A stretch of DNA of 14,940 bases from assembly GCA_028865585.1 (NCBI GenBank), contig JAGWJU010000011.1, positions 1 to 14,940 on the forward strand, written 5' to 3'. The DNA comes from Elusimicrobiota bacterium. GTDB taxonomy: Bacteria; Elusimicrobiota; Elusimicrobia; UBA1565; UBA9628. The translations under genes and the position numbers were made by a program. How positions within the stretch are numbered: the first letter of the stretch is position 1; each line of letters starts with the position of its first letter. Shown here piece by piece: positions 1 to 6,918 of this stretch. The notes beneath the pieces were generated by a model. The model made no database searches, was not told the origin of the DNA, and worked only from the letters and a program-made list of their open reading frames with translations.

Positions 1-150
1 CCCTCCCAGCATCACCGGCCGCCGGCCCATTTTATCCGCGGCTCGGCCGCCCAAAATCTGCGCCATCGCGGAAATAAGCAAGCTGGCCGCCATAGCGGTG
101 CCGATGAGCTCAAGGGAAAAACTCCGCTGCCGGCTCAAATAAACCGCGAT
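1..150 (-). pseudogene. MFS transporter, N-terminus cut off by the IS element (3' part runs off window)
   Basis: Reading leftward from the IS end, one frame encodes HIAVYLSRQRSFSLELIGT, a hydrophobic helix, then GGRAADKMGRRPVML. The last segment matches the major facilitator superfamily motif A (G-x3-D-[RK]-x-G-R-[RK]) of the loop between TM2 and TM3. These proteins are secondary transporters of the inner membrane; the substrate cannot be told. The sequence normally before it, a start codon and TM1, is missing: the frame runs into the IS terminal repeat with no initiation codon nearby. The DNA on the far side of the IS shows no TM1-like frame. I infer a gene truncated at its 5' end by the insertion, probably with a deletion. 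An internal ATG could allow a shortened product, but TM1 would be absent. The rest lies beyond the left edge, so further damage cannot be judged. Confidence 0.7.
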
Positions 151-186
151 ATGCTTATGCACTTGAACCGGATGAATTTTGTAAAA
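150..186 (+). repeat. Left terminal inverted repeat of the IS
   Basis: This pairs with the reverse complement of 1110-1146. The first 17 bases match exactly, then there is one A/G difference, then CCGGAT matches, and the inner part matches at most positions. The exact outer boundary is uncertain by one or two bases because no target duplication fixes it. Confidence 0.85.
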
Positions 187-196
187 ATGATTGTAA

Positions 197-1141
197 ATGC
201 AACGGAAACGCACATCCCAGGGTTATCCCGATTTTCCGCGGACTCTGGCAGAGTTCCAGAGGCGGTTTGCGAGCGAGCAAGCGTGCGCGGCCTATTTGGC
301 GCTTGTGCGTTGGCCGCAAGGATTTGAATGTCCCCGATGTCGGCATCAGCGAGCATGGCGAGAAAGCTTGAGGACCTATCGTTGTCGCGGATGCCGGAAA
401 CAAGTGCATCTGACGGCCGGAACCATCATGCACCGAAGCCATCTTCCCCTGCGGACTTGGTTTTGGGCGGCGTATTTGATGAGCACGTTGACTCCGGGAA
501 TATCGGCCTTGCAACTCATGCGCCAACTGGGGTTGGGTTCGTATCGGACCGCGCTCTATCTCTGCCGCCGGTTGCGGCGAGCCATGGTCAATCCAGCACG
601 GGAGCCGCTGGCCGGAGTGGTTGAAGCCGATGAAACCTATATCGGAGGTTCTAGAGTGAGAAAAGGAGTCAAGGGCCGCCGCGTCGGCGGGAAAATTCCC
701 GTGGCCGTCGCCGTAGAAAACCGCGGGGATCACACCGGCCGAATCCGCTTGCAGGTTCTCACGGACGTTTCCAGCAGTTCCCTTCATGCCTTCGTCCAGA
801 AAAACATCGCCACCGGAAGCCAGGTCAACACGGACGGCTGGAAGGGGTATTGGGGAATCGCCCTTGCCGGATACGCCCACTACCCGCAGACGCAGGGCTC
901 TCCCGAACGAGCAGGCCAGATTCTGCCCTGGGTTCACCGTGTCATCGGCAATCTGAAGACTTGGTTGCGGGGCACCCACCATGGTGTGGACAGGGAACAC
1001 ATACAGGGCTATCTGGATGAGTTTGCCTTCCGCTACAACCGTCGGCGTTACAGGGAGCATGCTTTTCTCACGTTGCTGGTGCTGGCGTTACGGACCAAAC
1101 AGGTCCCCGTTTCGCAAATTTTATCCGGCTCAAGTGCATAA
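197..1141 (+). CDS. IS1595-family (ISXO2-like) DDE transposase
   Basis: A 314-residue transposase that cuts and joins the element ends. The N-terminal zinc ribbon has Cys45, Cys48, Cys63 and Cys66 (CPRC and CRGC). A helix-turn-helix-like stretch follows at about 84-130. The ISXO2-like catalytic domain has the first Asp in VEADETYIGG (Asp145) and the second in NTDGWKGY (Asp213). The HRVIGNLKTWLRGTHHGV block (about 247-264) and YLDEFAFRYNRR (about 272-283) come next; the third catalytic residue is in this region, Asn252 or Glu275. The length is normal for the family and the frame is unbroken. The ATG at 197 starts 47 bases inside the left terminal repeat. No strong Shine-Dalgarno sequence is visible. 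Expression may rest on the AT-rich bases just inside the left end. Confidence 0.93.
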   Translation: MQRKRTSQGYPDFPRTLAEFQRRFASEQACAAYLALVRWPQGFECPRCRHQRAWRESLRTYRCRGCRKQVHLTAGTIMHRSHLPLRTWFWAAYLMSTLTPGISALQLMRQLGLGSYRTALYLCRRLRRAMVNPAREPLAGVVEADETYIGGSRVRKGVKGRRVGGKIPVAVAVENRGDHTGRIRLQVLTDVSSSSLHAFVQKNIATGSQVNTDGWKGYWGIALAGYAHYPQTQGSPERAGQILPWVHRVIGNLKTWLRGTHHGVDREHIQGYLDEFAFRYNRRRYREHAFLTLLVLALRTKQVPVSQILSGSSA

Positions 1142-1146
1142 GCATA
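1110..1146 (-). repeat. Right terminal inverted repeat of the IS
   Basis: This is the inverted partner of 150-186. The last codons and the TAA stop of the transposase (1139-1141) lie inside it, so the end of the element is also coding sequence. Confidence 0.85.
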
Positions 1147-1496
1147 AAACCATCTTTCCTGAATGCACTGGCCGGGGCCCAGCGGTCCCGCTCACGGACC
1201 CCAACGACCCAGGCGGTCCGCGCGCGGATCGGGTACAATAGCGGCAATGCTCGGACATGTTTTGAGCGGCGCGCGCGTTCTTGGCGCGGAGCTTGGCCTC
1301 GTCCGGCGCGGAGGTGCGCTTGAGCGCGGTGCCGTCCCCAAACGTTCCGCGCCGCGGAAAGGACGGCGACGGATTTCCGTTTTACACCGACGGTTCCGTT
1401 CTGATGGCGGAGTTCCCGCCCCAGGCCGCCTCGTTCGCGCCGCGATGACGGCGTTTCCGCCGCCGCCAGCGATTTTTGTAGAATGAGCCGTTCTCA
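1147..1496. other. About 350 bases without a convincing gene
   Basis: Between the IS and otsB no ORF has recognisable similarity. Two weak candidates were seen on the + strand. One is a 79-codon Arg-rich frame from ATG 1247 to TGA 1486, with TACAAT at 1234-1239, seven bases before the ATG. The other is an open frame at about 1266-1446, overlapping it in another phase, with codon composition closer to the neighbouring genes and ending in SVLMAEFPPQAASFAPR, but with no good start. Together they could be a decayed or frameshifted small gene cut off by the IS-associated rearrangement. I do not call either as a CDS. The last 20 bases hold the probable otsB promoter. Confidence 0.4.
1479..1484 (+). 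promoter_or_regulatory. Probable -10 element of otsB
   Basis: TAGAAT ends 12 bases before the otsB ATG at 1497. The same hexamer is the -10 of the tRNA-Val promoter in this window. A poor -35 candidate (TTTCCG, 1454-1459) lies 19 bases upstream. The predicted mRNA leader would be only about five or six bases, and no Shine-Dalgarno lies before the ATG. Confidence 0.45.
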
Positions 1497-2270
1497 ATGA
1501 GCGGATGGCCAAGGCTTAAAACCCACCTGAAGTCGGACGGCGTTCTCTCAGGCAAGGTTCTCCTGGGATTGGACTTCGATGGAACCCTCGCGCCCATCAC
1601 CGCGCATCCGGACCACGCGGCCATGCCGGAGGATACGATGAAAATCCTTTCGTCCCTTGCCCGGAGGCGGAAGATCCGCATCGCCATCGTGAGCGGGCGC
1701 AGCGCCAAGGACATTAAGGCCCGCATCGGAGTGCCCGGAATTTTCTACTGCGGCAACCACGGGTTGGAGATCGACGGGCCCGGCATCCGATGGACCCACG
1801 CGGCGCTCAGGCGCTCTCGCGCCAAGCTCGCGGCGCTGGGCCGCGCGCTGCGGGAGGACTTGAAAGGCGGCGCCGGCGAGTTTTTAGTGGAAGACAAGGG
1901 CGGCAGCCTGAGCGTGCACTACCGCGGCGTCTCGCCTATTTTGGTGCCTTTGGCGCACAAGATCGTGCTCAAGAACTACCGCAGGCTGCGCGGGGACTTC
2001 CGGCTCATGCCCGGCAAAAAGGTTTGGGAAATCGTCCCGCGCTTAATCTGGAGCAAGGGCGACGCCGTGCTCAGGCTCGGCAGGCTGACGGGCTGCGGGA
2101 AGCTGATTTTCGTGGGCGACGACCGCACGGACGAGGAGGGATTTAAGACCCTGCGCGGCCGGGCGCTCACGGTGCGCGTCGCCCGGAACGGGCCGTCCTA
2201 CGCGAAGTTCTTCCTGAAAGACTACCGGCAGGTGCGGGCGTTTTTGGAATTCTTGGCGCTCAAGCCTTGA
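1497..2270 (+). CDS. otsB: Trehalose-6-phosphate phosphatase (OtsB), HAD superfamily
   Basis: A 257-residue cytoplasmic enzyme that hydrolyses trehalose-6-phosphate to trehalose and phosphate, the second step of the OtsA-OtsB pathway. HAD motif I is LDFDGTLAP, with nucleophile Asp26 and acid/base Asp28. Motif II is the Ser of VSGRS (Ser66). The motif III Lys is in WSKGDAV (Lys187), and motif IV is VGDDRTDEEGF, with Mg-binding Asp208, Asp209 and Asp212. GNHGLEI (about 86-92) and the PGKKVWEIVP segment are typical of the OtsB cap and family. The length matches other OtsB proteins. The ATG at 1497 is chosen because it leaves about 20 residues before motif I and follows a -10-like element. Its 3' end overlaps by 11 bp the convergent trehalose-6-phosphate synthase gene, so the pair is probably functionally linked but not one operon. 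Confidence 0.93.
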   Translation: MSGWPRLKTHLKSDGVLSGKVLLGLDFDGTLAPITAHPDHAAMPEDTMKILSSLARRRKIRIAIVSGRSAKDIKARIGVPGIFYCGNHGLEIDGPGIRWTHAALRRSRAKLAALGRALREDLKGGAGEFLVEDKGGSLSVHYRGVSPILVPLAHKIVLKNYRRLRGDFRLMPGKKVWEIVPRLIWSKGDAVLRLGRLTGCGKLIFVGDDRTDEEGFKTLRGRALTVRVARNGPSYAKFFLKDYRQVRAFLEFLALKP

Positions 2271-4497
2271 ATTCCTGGCTGGGGCTCAGGCGAATCTGCG
2301 CGAGGCCGTCGATAAGCCTGGCGGCCCACGCGTAAACGTTGTGCTCCCGCACCATGGCCCGCATGGCCACCATGCGGGCGGTCTGCTCCTCCGGGGACAT
2401 CTCGATGGCCCTGGCGATGGCGTCGGCGGTCTGCTCGAAGTCGTACGGGTTGACGATGAGCGCGTCGCGCAGCTCCCGCGAGGCCCCGGTGAAGCGGCTT
2501 AAAATGAGGACGCCGTTCTCCTCGTCCCGGGAGGCGATGAATTCCTTGGCGACCAGGTTCATCCCGTCGTGCAGCGAGGTCACCATGCACAAGTTGGCGG
2601 CCTTGTAGTAGGGTTCGATGTCCGCGTGGTTGTGGTGGCTGGCCATGAGCACGATGGCCGCGTAGTCCTTGGCCGCGAATTTCGCGTTGATGCGCTTGGC
2701 CTCGGATTCGAGCTCCTCCTGAAGATCCCGGTAGCGCTTGATGCGGGTGCGGCTGGGCGCGGCGATTTGCACGAAGGTGAAGCGCCCGCGGTATTGAGGG
2801 TATTTTTCCAGGAAGCGCTCGATGCCCGAGAAGCGTTCCAAAAGCCCCTTGGTGTAGTCGATGCGGTCGATGCCGATGCCCATGAACTCGGCTTTCAGGC
2901 CCTCGCGGCGCAGAAGCTCCGCCGCGCCGGGGTTGGGTTTGGCCGCGACGGGATTGGGAAAGGCCACGCTGATGGGGTAGGGGCGCACGCCGGCCGAGTG
3001 CCCTCCTCGGCGCACCGCGAAGCGCTCCCAATCGATGCGGCACTCCATGGTGCGGTCGACGGTTTCCAGGAAATTGTTGCAGTGAAACTGGATGTGGAAG
3101 CCCACGATGTCCGCCGCGATCATGCCTTCCAGGATTTCCCGCTGCCACGGGCAGACGGCGAAAGCCTCGGGGTTCGGCCAAGGAATGTGCCAGAACAGGG
3201 CCACGCGCGCGTCCGGGCGCTTCTTCTTGATGAGCTTGGGCAGCAGGGCGAAGTGGTAGTCCTGAATGAGCACGCAGGGCTCGCGCACGCCGGCCATCTC
3301 CTCGATGAGGGCGTCGGCGAACTTCTGGTTGGCGACTTGGTAGTAGTTCCAATCCGAGGCCTTGAACTGCGGGCGAGTGTAGGCGATGTGGCAAAGCGGC
3401 CAGAGCCCTTCGTTGGCGAAGCCGTAGTAGTAGCCTTCCTCTTCCTCTTTGGTCAGCCACACCCGGCGCAAGGTGTACTGCGGCGATTCGGGCGGCACCG
3501 CGATGCGCCCATGGGCGTCGGCGCTCTCCTGATCCGCATCCCCCGCGCCGTGCGCCACCCAGACGCCGCCGCAGGCCAGCAAAATGGGCTCGATGCCGGT
3601 GACCAGGCCGCTGGCCGGAGTGAGGACCTCGACCTTCCCGCCTTTGCGCACGTGCATGTAGGGCTCGCGGTTGGCTACGACGAAAATGGGCCGGCCCTCC
3701 AGGGTGGCCTTGACGTGTTCCTTCAAGCGCTCGGCGGTCCAGAGGGAGGCGGCCTTGTGCCGCAGGTGCGCCTCCTCCTCGGCCACGGCGCGCGCCTCGG
3801 CCAGGCTCTCGGCCAGGAAGGAGGCCTCGGCGGCCAGGGGCTGCAGGCCCTTGGGCAAGGGCGGGGCCGCCGCGGGCTCGCCCGCGCGCGTCTTGCGCAT
3901 CCAGTCGGTGAGATCGTCGAGCGGGCTCATGATGTTCCAGCGCACAATCCAAAGAGTCACCAGGGAAATGATGAAGACCTCGATGAGCAGGCGCAGGAAG
4001 TTGTTCTTCCACAGCTCGTCGATGCGGACCTTGATGTAGGACGCGTCATGCACCACGGCCAGCGCGCCCACCAGCCCGCGGTTGGGCGCGAGCGGCGTCA
4101 CGTAGGCGTGAAAGTCCCCATCGGGAGAGCCGAGGACGGCGTCCGCGGGGCTCTGTTGGGCTAAGGCCCGCTTGACGGTCTGCTCCAAGGCCGCAATCTC
4201 GCCGGAAAGCGCGGGCGTGAAAGCCAGGGGCTTGTCTTCCGCGTTGAAGACGGCAATGCCGTTGAGGCGCCCGTGGCTGCCGTATTTCTTAACGACGTCC
4301 TCGAGGCGGCGCCGGCTGCCCGACTCGAGAGCCGACTGCACGAGGTCGCCGAAAGTCTGGGACAGGATCTCGCCGCGGCGGTTGAGATCGTCCAAAAGCC
4401 CGCGCTTCTCCTGGCGCGCCTGGAAAAACGTGGAGCCCGCCGCGACGAGGGTCGCGGCGATGGCGAGAGCGACGATGAGTCTTGCCGTAATGCGCAT
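2260..4497 (-). CDS. otsA: Membrane-anchored trehalose-6-phosphate synthase with sensor and HAMP-like domains (GT20)
   Basis: A 745-residue protein, about 270 longer than E. coli OtsA. A TM helix (about 7-24) is followed by an extracytoplasmic sensor-like region (25-165), a second TM (about 168-187), a HAMP-like segment starting at about 188 and a helical linker. The GT20 glucosyltransferase domain covers about 270-735. It should transfer glucose from UDP-glucose to glucose-6-phosphate. Visible active-site equivalents are Asp413 in QDYHFALLP, His437 in HIPWPNPE, Arg545 and Lys550 in DRIDYTKGLLERF, and Asp644 in SLHDGMNLVAKEF. The N-terminal glycine loop is ASGLVTGI rather than the GG of E. 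coli OtsA. Related GT20 enzymes such as glucosylglycerol-phosphate synthase cannot be fully excluded, but the convergent otsB favours trehalose. The ATG at 4497 begins just before TM1. No Shine-Dalgarno or clear promoter is visible; the tRNA-Val terminator lies 39 bases upstream, so read-through is possible. Confidence 0.88.
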   Translation of the reverse strand: MRITARLIVALAIAATLVAAGSTFFQARQEKRGLLDDLNRRGEILSQTFGDLVQSALESGSRRRLEDVVKKYGSHGRLNGIAVFNAEDKPLAFTPALSGEIAALEQTVKRALAQQSPADAVLGSPDGDFHAYVTPLAPNRGLVGALAVVHDASYIKVRIDELWKNNFLRLLIEVFIISLVTLWIVRWNIMSPLDDLTDWMRKTRAGEPAAAPPLPKGLQPLAAEASFLAESLAEARAVAEEEAHLRHKAASLWTAERLKEHVKATLEGRPIFVVANREPYMHVRKGGKVEVLTPASGLVTGIEPILLACGGVWVAHGAGDADQESADAHGRIAVPPESPQYTLRRVWLTKEEEEGYYYGFANEGLWPLCHIAYTRPQFKASDWNYYQVANQKFADALIEEMAGVREPCVLIQDYHFALLPKLIKKKRPDARVALFWHIPWPNPEAFAVCPWQREILEGMIAADIVGFHIQFHCNNFLETVDRTMECRIDWERFAVRRGGHSAGVRPYPISVAFPNPVAAKPNPGAAELLRREGLKAEFMGIGIDRIDYTKGLLERFSGIERFLEKYPQYRGRFTFVQIAAPSRTRIKRYRDLQEELESEAKRINAKFAAKDYAAIVLMASHHNHADIEPYYKAANLCMVTSLHDGMNLVAKEFIASRDEENGVLILSRFTGASRELRDALIVNPYDFEQTADAIARAIEMSPEEQTARMVAMRAMVREHNVYAWAARLIDGLAQIRLSPSQEFKA

Positions 4498-4535
4498 ATC
4501 GGGACGGGCCGGCCGGGCCTGGGGCTCTTGCCCGC

Positions 4536-4558
4536 AAAAAATGGAGCGGATGCCGCTC
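4536..4558 (-). terminator. Intrinsic terminator after tRNA-Val
   Basis: On the minus strand GAGCGG, loop CAT, CCGCTC forms a perfect 6-bp stem (4544-4558). It is followed after one base by six Ts (complement of 4536-4541). It begins six bases beyond the CCA end of the tRNA and precedes the synthase gene. Confidence 0.8.
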
Positions 4559-4563
4559 GAAAA

Positions 4564-4638
4564 TGGTGCCCAGTATAGGATTTGAACCTATGACCTTTCC
4601 CATGTCAAGGGAACGCGCTACCACTGCGCCAACTGGGC
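4564..4638 (-). tRNA. tRNA-Val (anticodon GAC)
   Basis: A 75-nt cloverleaf including encoded CCA. The acceptor stem GCCCAGT pairs fully with ACTGGGC, followed by A73 and CCA. The D-arm has GCGC-AGTGGTA-GCGC. The anticodon stem TTCCC/GGGAA encloses loop TTGACAT, giving anticodon GAC for valine GUC codons. The T-arm carries GGTTCAAATCC with stem ATAGG/CCTAT. It has its own promoter and terminator, so it is an independent single-tRNA unit. Confidence 0.96.
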
Positions 4639-4648
4639 CTGTCCTCTT

Positions 4649-4678
4649 ATTCTACCTATGTCGGCGCCCGGTGATCAA
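4649..4678 (-). promoter_or_regulatory. Sigma-70-type promoter of tRNA-Val
   Basis: On the minus strand a -35 TTGATC (4673-4678) and a -10 TAGAAT (4649-4654) are separated by 18 bases. The -10 ends 10 bases before the mature tRNA 5' end. This is a useful reference for what a housekeeping promoter looks like in this genome. Confidence 0.75.
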
Positions 4679-4707
4679 ATGCTCTACTCTGCGGACTGGG
4701 CCAGGTG

Positions 4708-5988
4708 TTACGGCGCGGCGTCTCCGCGGGCGCGCAGTATGCCCTCGAACTTCGCGCCCGCGGCCGGATCGGTTTGATCGTAGTAATGCAGGACGGCGCG
4801 GATCAGCGCCGGATGGAACCTCCAGCCGCGCTGCTCAGAAGCCATTTGAATAATGATTCCTTTTTCCATTCGCTCGGCTTCGGACACGTCGTAATACATG
4901 TTGGCGATGTGAGCCGGGTCGGAATACACAGACCACGCCTCGTTTATATACGCCTTTGCCAAGAAGTCCCTGCTGAGCTTTAATTCCTTGCGGTATGCGT
5001 CCTCGGTCTTGAGCTTCGACCAGCGCCAGCGGACAGAAGACGCGAACCAGCCCCGTTTGGCAATCCCGCGGGCCAAAGCCAGGGCCATGAGCCATTCTCC
5101 GTGCAGCGAGGGGTGGGCGAAGTCGAGGAGGCAATCGGGCACGACATTGGGGCAGGCGCGCTTGCGTAGGAAGATTCGCCGAGCATCAACGAAAGAGACG
5201 TCGGGTTCCTGCTGTGAGCGGAGAAATTGATTGTGAGGGGACGCCGCCATGGGGTTGGCGAGGATTGCCCAGTTCACTTGTCCCAGGAGAACGACGGGGA
5301 CGTGCTGGGTCCGGGCCAGTTCGATCATTGCGCGGACGTTGCGTTTATAGAGCGCCATAAGGACGGCGTCGCCGGGACGCCGGAAATGCAGGCTTGCCGC
5401 GATTCGGCGGATCAGCGGGAAATAGTCCCCTATCCAATAGACGAAGCGGCCGAATCCATTGCCCATTCGTTCCTGAATAAGCCGCAGCTGAGGTTGAATG
5501 CCTTCGTTGTTGCCTTCATAGAGAACGAGTAGATCAGGGTGGTAGCCCATAACTTCCTGAACGATGGGAAGATCGCGAAAGCTGTCCGAGCCGGAGACGC
5601 CGGCGTCTATAACCTCGATCTTTTCCCCCGGCACGACGTCCGCGAGAATTTCAGACAGCCATTTGGGGTAGCCGGCCTCGGGCTGAAACGGTGCCCCTTC
5701 CGTGGTGGATTGCCCGATGCAGAAGATGCGGAGGGTTCCGGCCGGCTTGGCGACCGGAAAGCTTTTGGGATAGTCCGAGCTTGTCACAACCGTCCATGGA
5801 TTGGGTACGGCCCAAAGCGTGCCGCCGACGGTTTCAACGTGATAAAGGGGCCGCCGGGACAAAATCCAGTACGTGCCCCGGCTTTGCGGCGGCTCGCCGA
5901 ACCTGAGCAGATGGAGAGGAACCAGGACGGCCGCCGCTGCGGAAAGAGAAAGAGCAAGACGCGGAAGCCAACCTGTCTTTTTTGTCAT
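4708..5988 (-). CDS. Membrane-anchored SGNH/GDSL-type hydrolase of unknown substrate
   Basis: A 426-residue protein with a single N-terminal hydrophobic helix (about 11-28) after a basic MTKKTGWLPR start, so an uncleaved anchor or signal peptide with the catalytic domain outside the membrane. The SGNH blocks are visible. Block I is FCIGQSTTEGAP with nucleophile Ser94, and block II is the Gly region DAGVSGSDS (about 128-136). Block III is YEGNNEG with Asn160, and block V is DFAHPSLHG with the DxxH pair Asp289/His292. Such enzymes are esterases or O-deacetylases acting on lipids or glycans; the substrate cannot be told. The C-terminal 120 residues have no recognised domain. The frame is open back to 6372, but an upstream start would overlap the divergent gene at 6079 and put coding sequence before the signal helix, so ATG 5988 is chosen. 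No Shine-Dalgarno is evident. It stands alone, head to head with the 6079 gene. Confidence 0.82.
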   Translation of the reverse strand: MTKKTGWLPRLALSLSAAAAVLVPLHLLRFGEPPQSRGTYWILSRRPLYHVETVGGTLWAVPNPWTVVTSSDYPKSFPVAKPAGTLRIFCIGQSTTEGAPFQPEAGYPKWLSEILADVVPGEKIEVIDAGVSGSDSFRDLPIVQEVMGYHPDLLVLYEGNNEGIQPQLRLIQERMGNGFGRFVYWIGDYFPLIRRIAASLHFRRPGDAVLMALYKRNVRAMIELARTQHVPVVLLGQVNWAILANPMAASPHNQFLRSQQEPDVSFVDARRIFLRKRACPNVVPDCLLDFAHPSLHGEWLMALALARGIAKRGWFASSVRWRWSKLKTEDAYRKELKLSRDFLAKAYINEAWSVYSDPAHIANMYYDVSEAERMEKGIIIQMASEQRGWRFHPALIRAVLHYYDQTDPAAGAKFEGILRARGDAAP

Positions 5989-6064
5989 CTTGAATATTCG
6001 CCAAGACTTTTTGGGCGCCGAAACATGGTAACAAATGAACGCAGTTTTTTGCCCGGACAAAAAG

Positions 6065-6070
6065 TAAAAT
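6065..6070 (+). promoter_or_regulatory. Probable -10 element of the 6079 lipoprotein gene
   Basis: TAAAAT ends eight bases before the GTG start, a distance at which transcription would begin at or next to the start codon. The -35 region is only a T-run (6044-6049). It sits in the 90-bp divergent gap between the SGNH gene and the lipoprotein gene. Confidence 0.45.
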
Positions 6071-6078
6071 GAAAATGG

Positions 6079-6918
6079 GTGAAAACCACACGAATCGCGG
6101 CGCTTGCGTGCCTGGGTCTTTTGTCGTCCTGCGCAAAGCCTCGGCCGTCGCGGGCGCTGCTTCCGGGAAGTCTTCTTGTCACTTATTACGGCAACCCGCT
6201 TTCCAAGGAAATGGGCATTCTGGGCCAACTGCCGCCCGAGGAGATGATGAATCGCCTGGCGGACACGGCACGGATGTGGCAGCGGGCCGATCCCGGCGCG
6301 CGGGTCCGCCCTGGCCTGGAACTCATTGCCGTAGTCGCCTCGAATAAGCCAAACGGCGGGCTTTACTGCCAACGTACGCCGCGTCCGATTATCGATGAAG
6401 TCCTGCGCTGGGCGCGCCGCCGGGGTTGGCTCGTTGTTTTAGACATTCAGCCCGGTCGCAGCACGGTGCGCTCGCAAATCGACTACTTGCGTCCTTACTT
6501 GGAGCGGCCCGGCGTCGAGCTCGCGCTGGATCCGGAGTTTGAAATGTCCCGCGGGGGAAGGCCGGGAACCCGCATCGGCGGCAGCGACGCCGAGGACGTC
6601 AACGTCGCCATCATCGAACTCTCTGGGATCGTGCGGAAATACCATTTGCCGCCCAAGCTGCTTCTGGTGCACCGCTTTACGGATGGAATGCTGCGCCGCA
6701 GGGATCGCATCAGGCTCGATCCGAGGGTGCAGGTGGCGGTGGTCATGGACGGCTTCGGCGCGCCGGGCCTTAAAACCGCCATTTATCGGCGTGAGATCGC
6801 CGATCGGCCCGTGGAGTTCGCCGGCATCAAGCTCTTCTACAAGAACGACAAGCCGATGCTGACCACCGCCCAGGTACTGGCCTTGAAGCCGCAACCCAGC
6901 GTCATCATTTACCAGTAG
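6079..6918 (+). CDS. Predicted lipoprotein of unknown function
   Basis: A 279-residue protein with a lipoprotein signal: basic MKTTR, hydrophobic core, lipobox LSSC with Cys18. It would be exported and lipid-anchored. The mature part carries several distinctive segments: VTYYGNPLSKEMGILG (34-49), VLDIQPGRS (120-128), LALDPEFEM (148-156), VHRFTDGM (197-204), MDGFGAPG (223-230) and IKLFYKND (250-257). I recall this set from uncharacterised exported proteins of Actinobacteria and other phyla. The alternating strands with acidic and aromatic ends (LDIQ, ALDPEF, VMDGFG, IKLFY) look like a TIM-barrel, possibly glycosidase-like; this is inference only. GTG 6079 is chosen because it begins the signal peptide; an earlier ATG is out of frame. 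Its end overlaps the convergent hydrolase gene by 14 bp. Confidence 0.8.
   Translation: MKTTRIAALACLGLLSSCAKPRPSRALLPGSLLVTYYGNPLSKEMGILGQLPPEEMMNRLADTARMWQRADPGARVRPGLELIAVVASNKPNGGLYCQRTPRPIIDEVLRWARRRGWLVVLDIQPGRSTVRSQIDYLRPYLERPGVELALDPEFEMSRGGRPGTRIGGSDAEDVNVAIIELSGIVRKYHLPPKLLLVHRFTDGMLRRRDRIRLDPRVQVAVVMDGFGAPGLKTAIYRREIADRPVEFAGIKLFYKNDKPMLTTAQVLALKPQPSVIIYQ

Larger units (their letters stand above)
150..1146 (+). mobile_element. IS1595-family (ISXO2-like) insertion sequence, complete
   Basis: A 997-bp element bounded by near-perfect terminal inverted repeats and carrying one transposase gene that fills it. The outer 17 bases of both ends are identical (TATGCTTATGCACTTGA inward), and similarity continues for about 37 bases. 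The IS1595 family normally makes 8-bp target duplications. The flanks here (AACCGCGA on the left, AAAACCAT on the right) do not match, and shifting the assumed end by a few bases does not help. The left flank is an MFS gene whose N-terminus is not found on the right. This fits an adjacent deletion or recombination between IS copies after insertion. The transposase looks intact, so the element may be active. Confidence 0.9.

Noticed and set aside
155..1060. 301-codon minus-strand frame inside the IS
   Set aside because: Opposite strand of the transposase gene, which has the zinc-ribbon and DDE motifs.
142..1154. 8-bp target-site duplication of the IS
   Set aside because: AACCGCGA and AAAACCAT do not match, nor do shifted alternatives.
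1192..1512. 106-codon minus-strand frame between IS and otsB
   Set aside because: Arg/Pro/Ala-rich with no recognisable motif, and it would overlap the otsB start and promoter.
2222..4012. 596-codon open frame on the minus strand overlapping the trehalose synthase
   Set aside because: Out-of-frame shadow: Arg/Gly/Ala-rich, no domain, while the overlapping frame has full GT20 motifs.
2569..4164. 531-codon open frame on the plus strand opposite the trehalose synthase
   Set aside because: Antisense shadow caused by high GC at third codon positions; composition is Gly/Ala/Asp/Val/His-rich with no motif.
5989..6372. N-terminal extension of the SGNH hydrolase to an upstream start
   Set aside because: It would overlap the divergent lipoprotein gene and place 128 residues without similarity before the signal helix.
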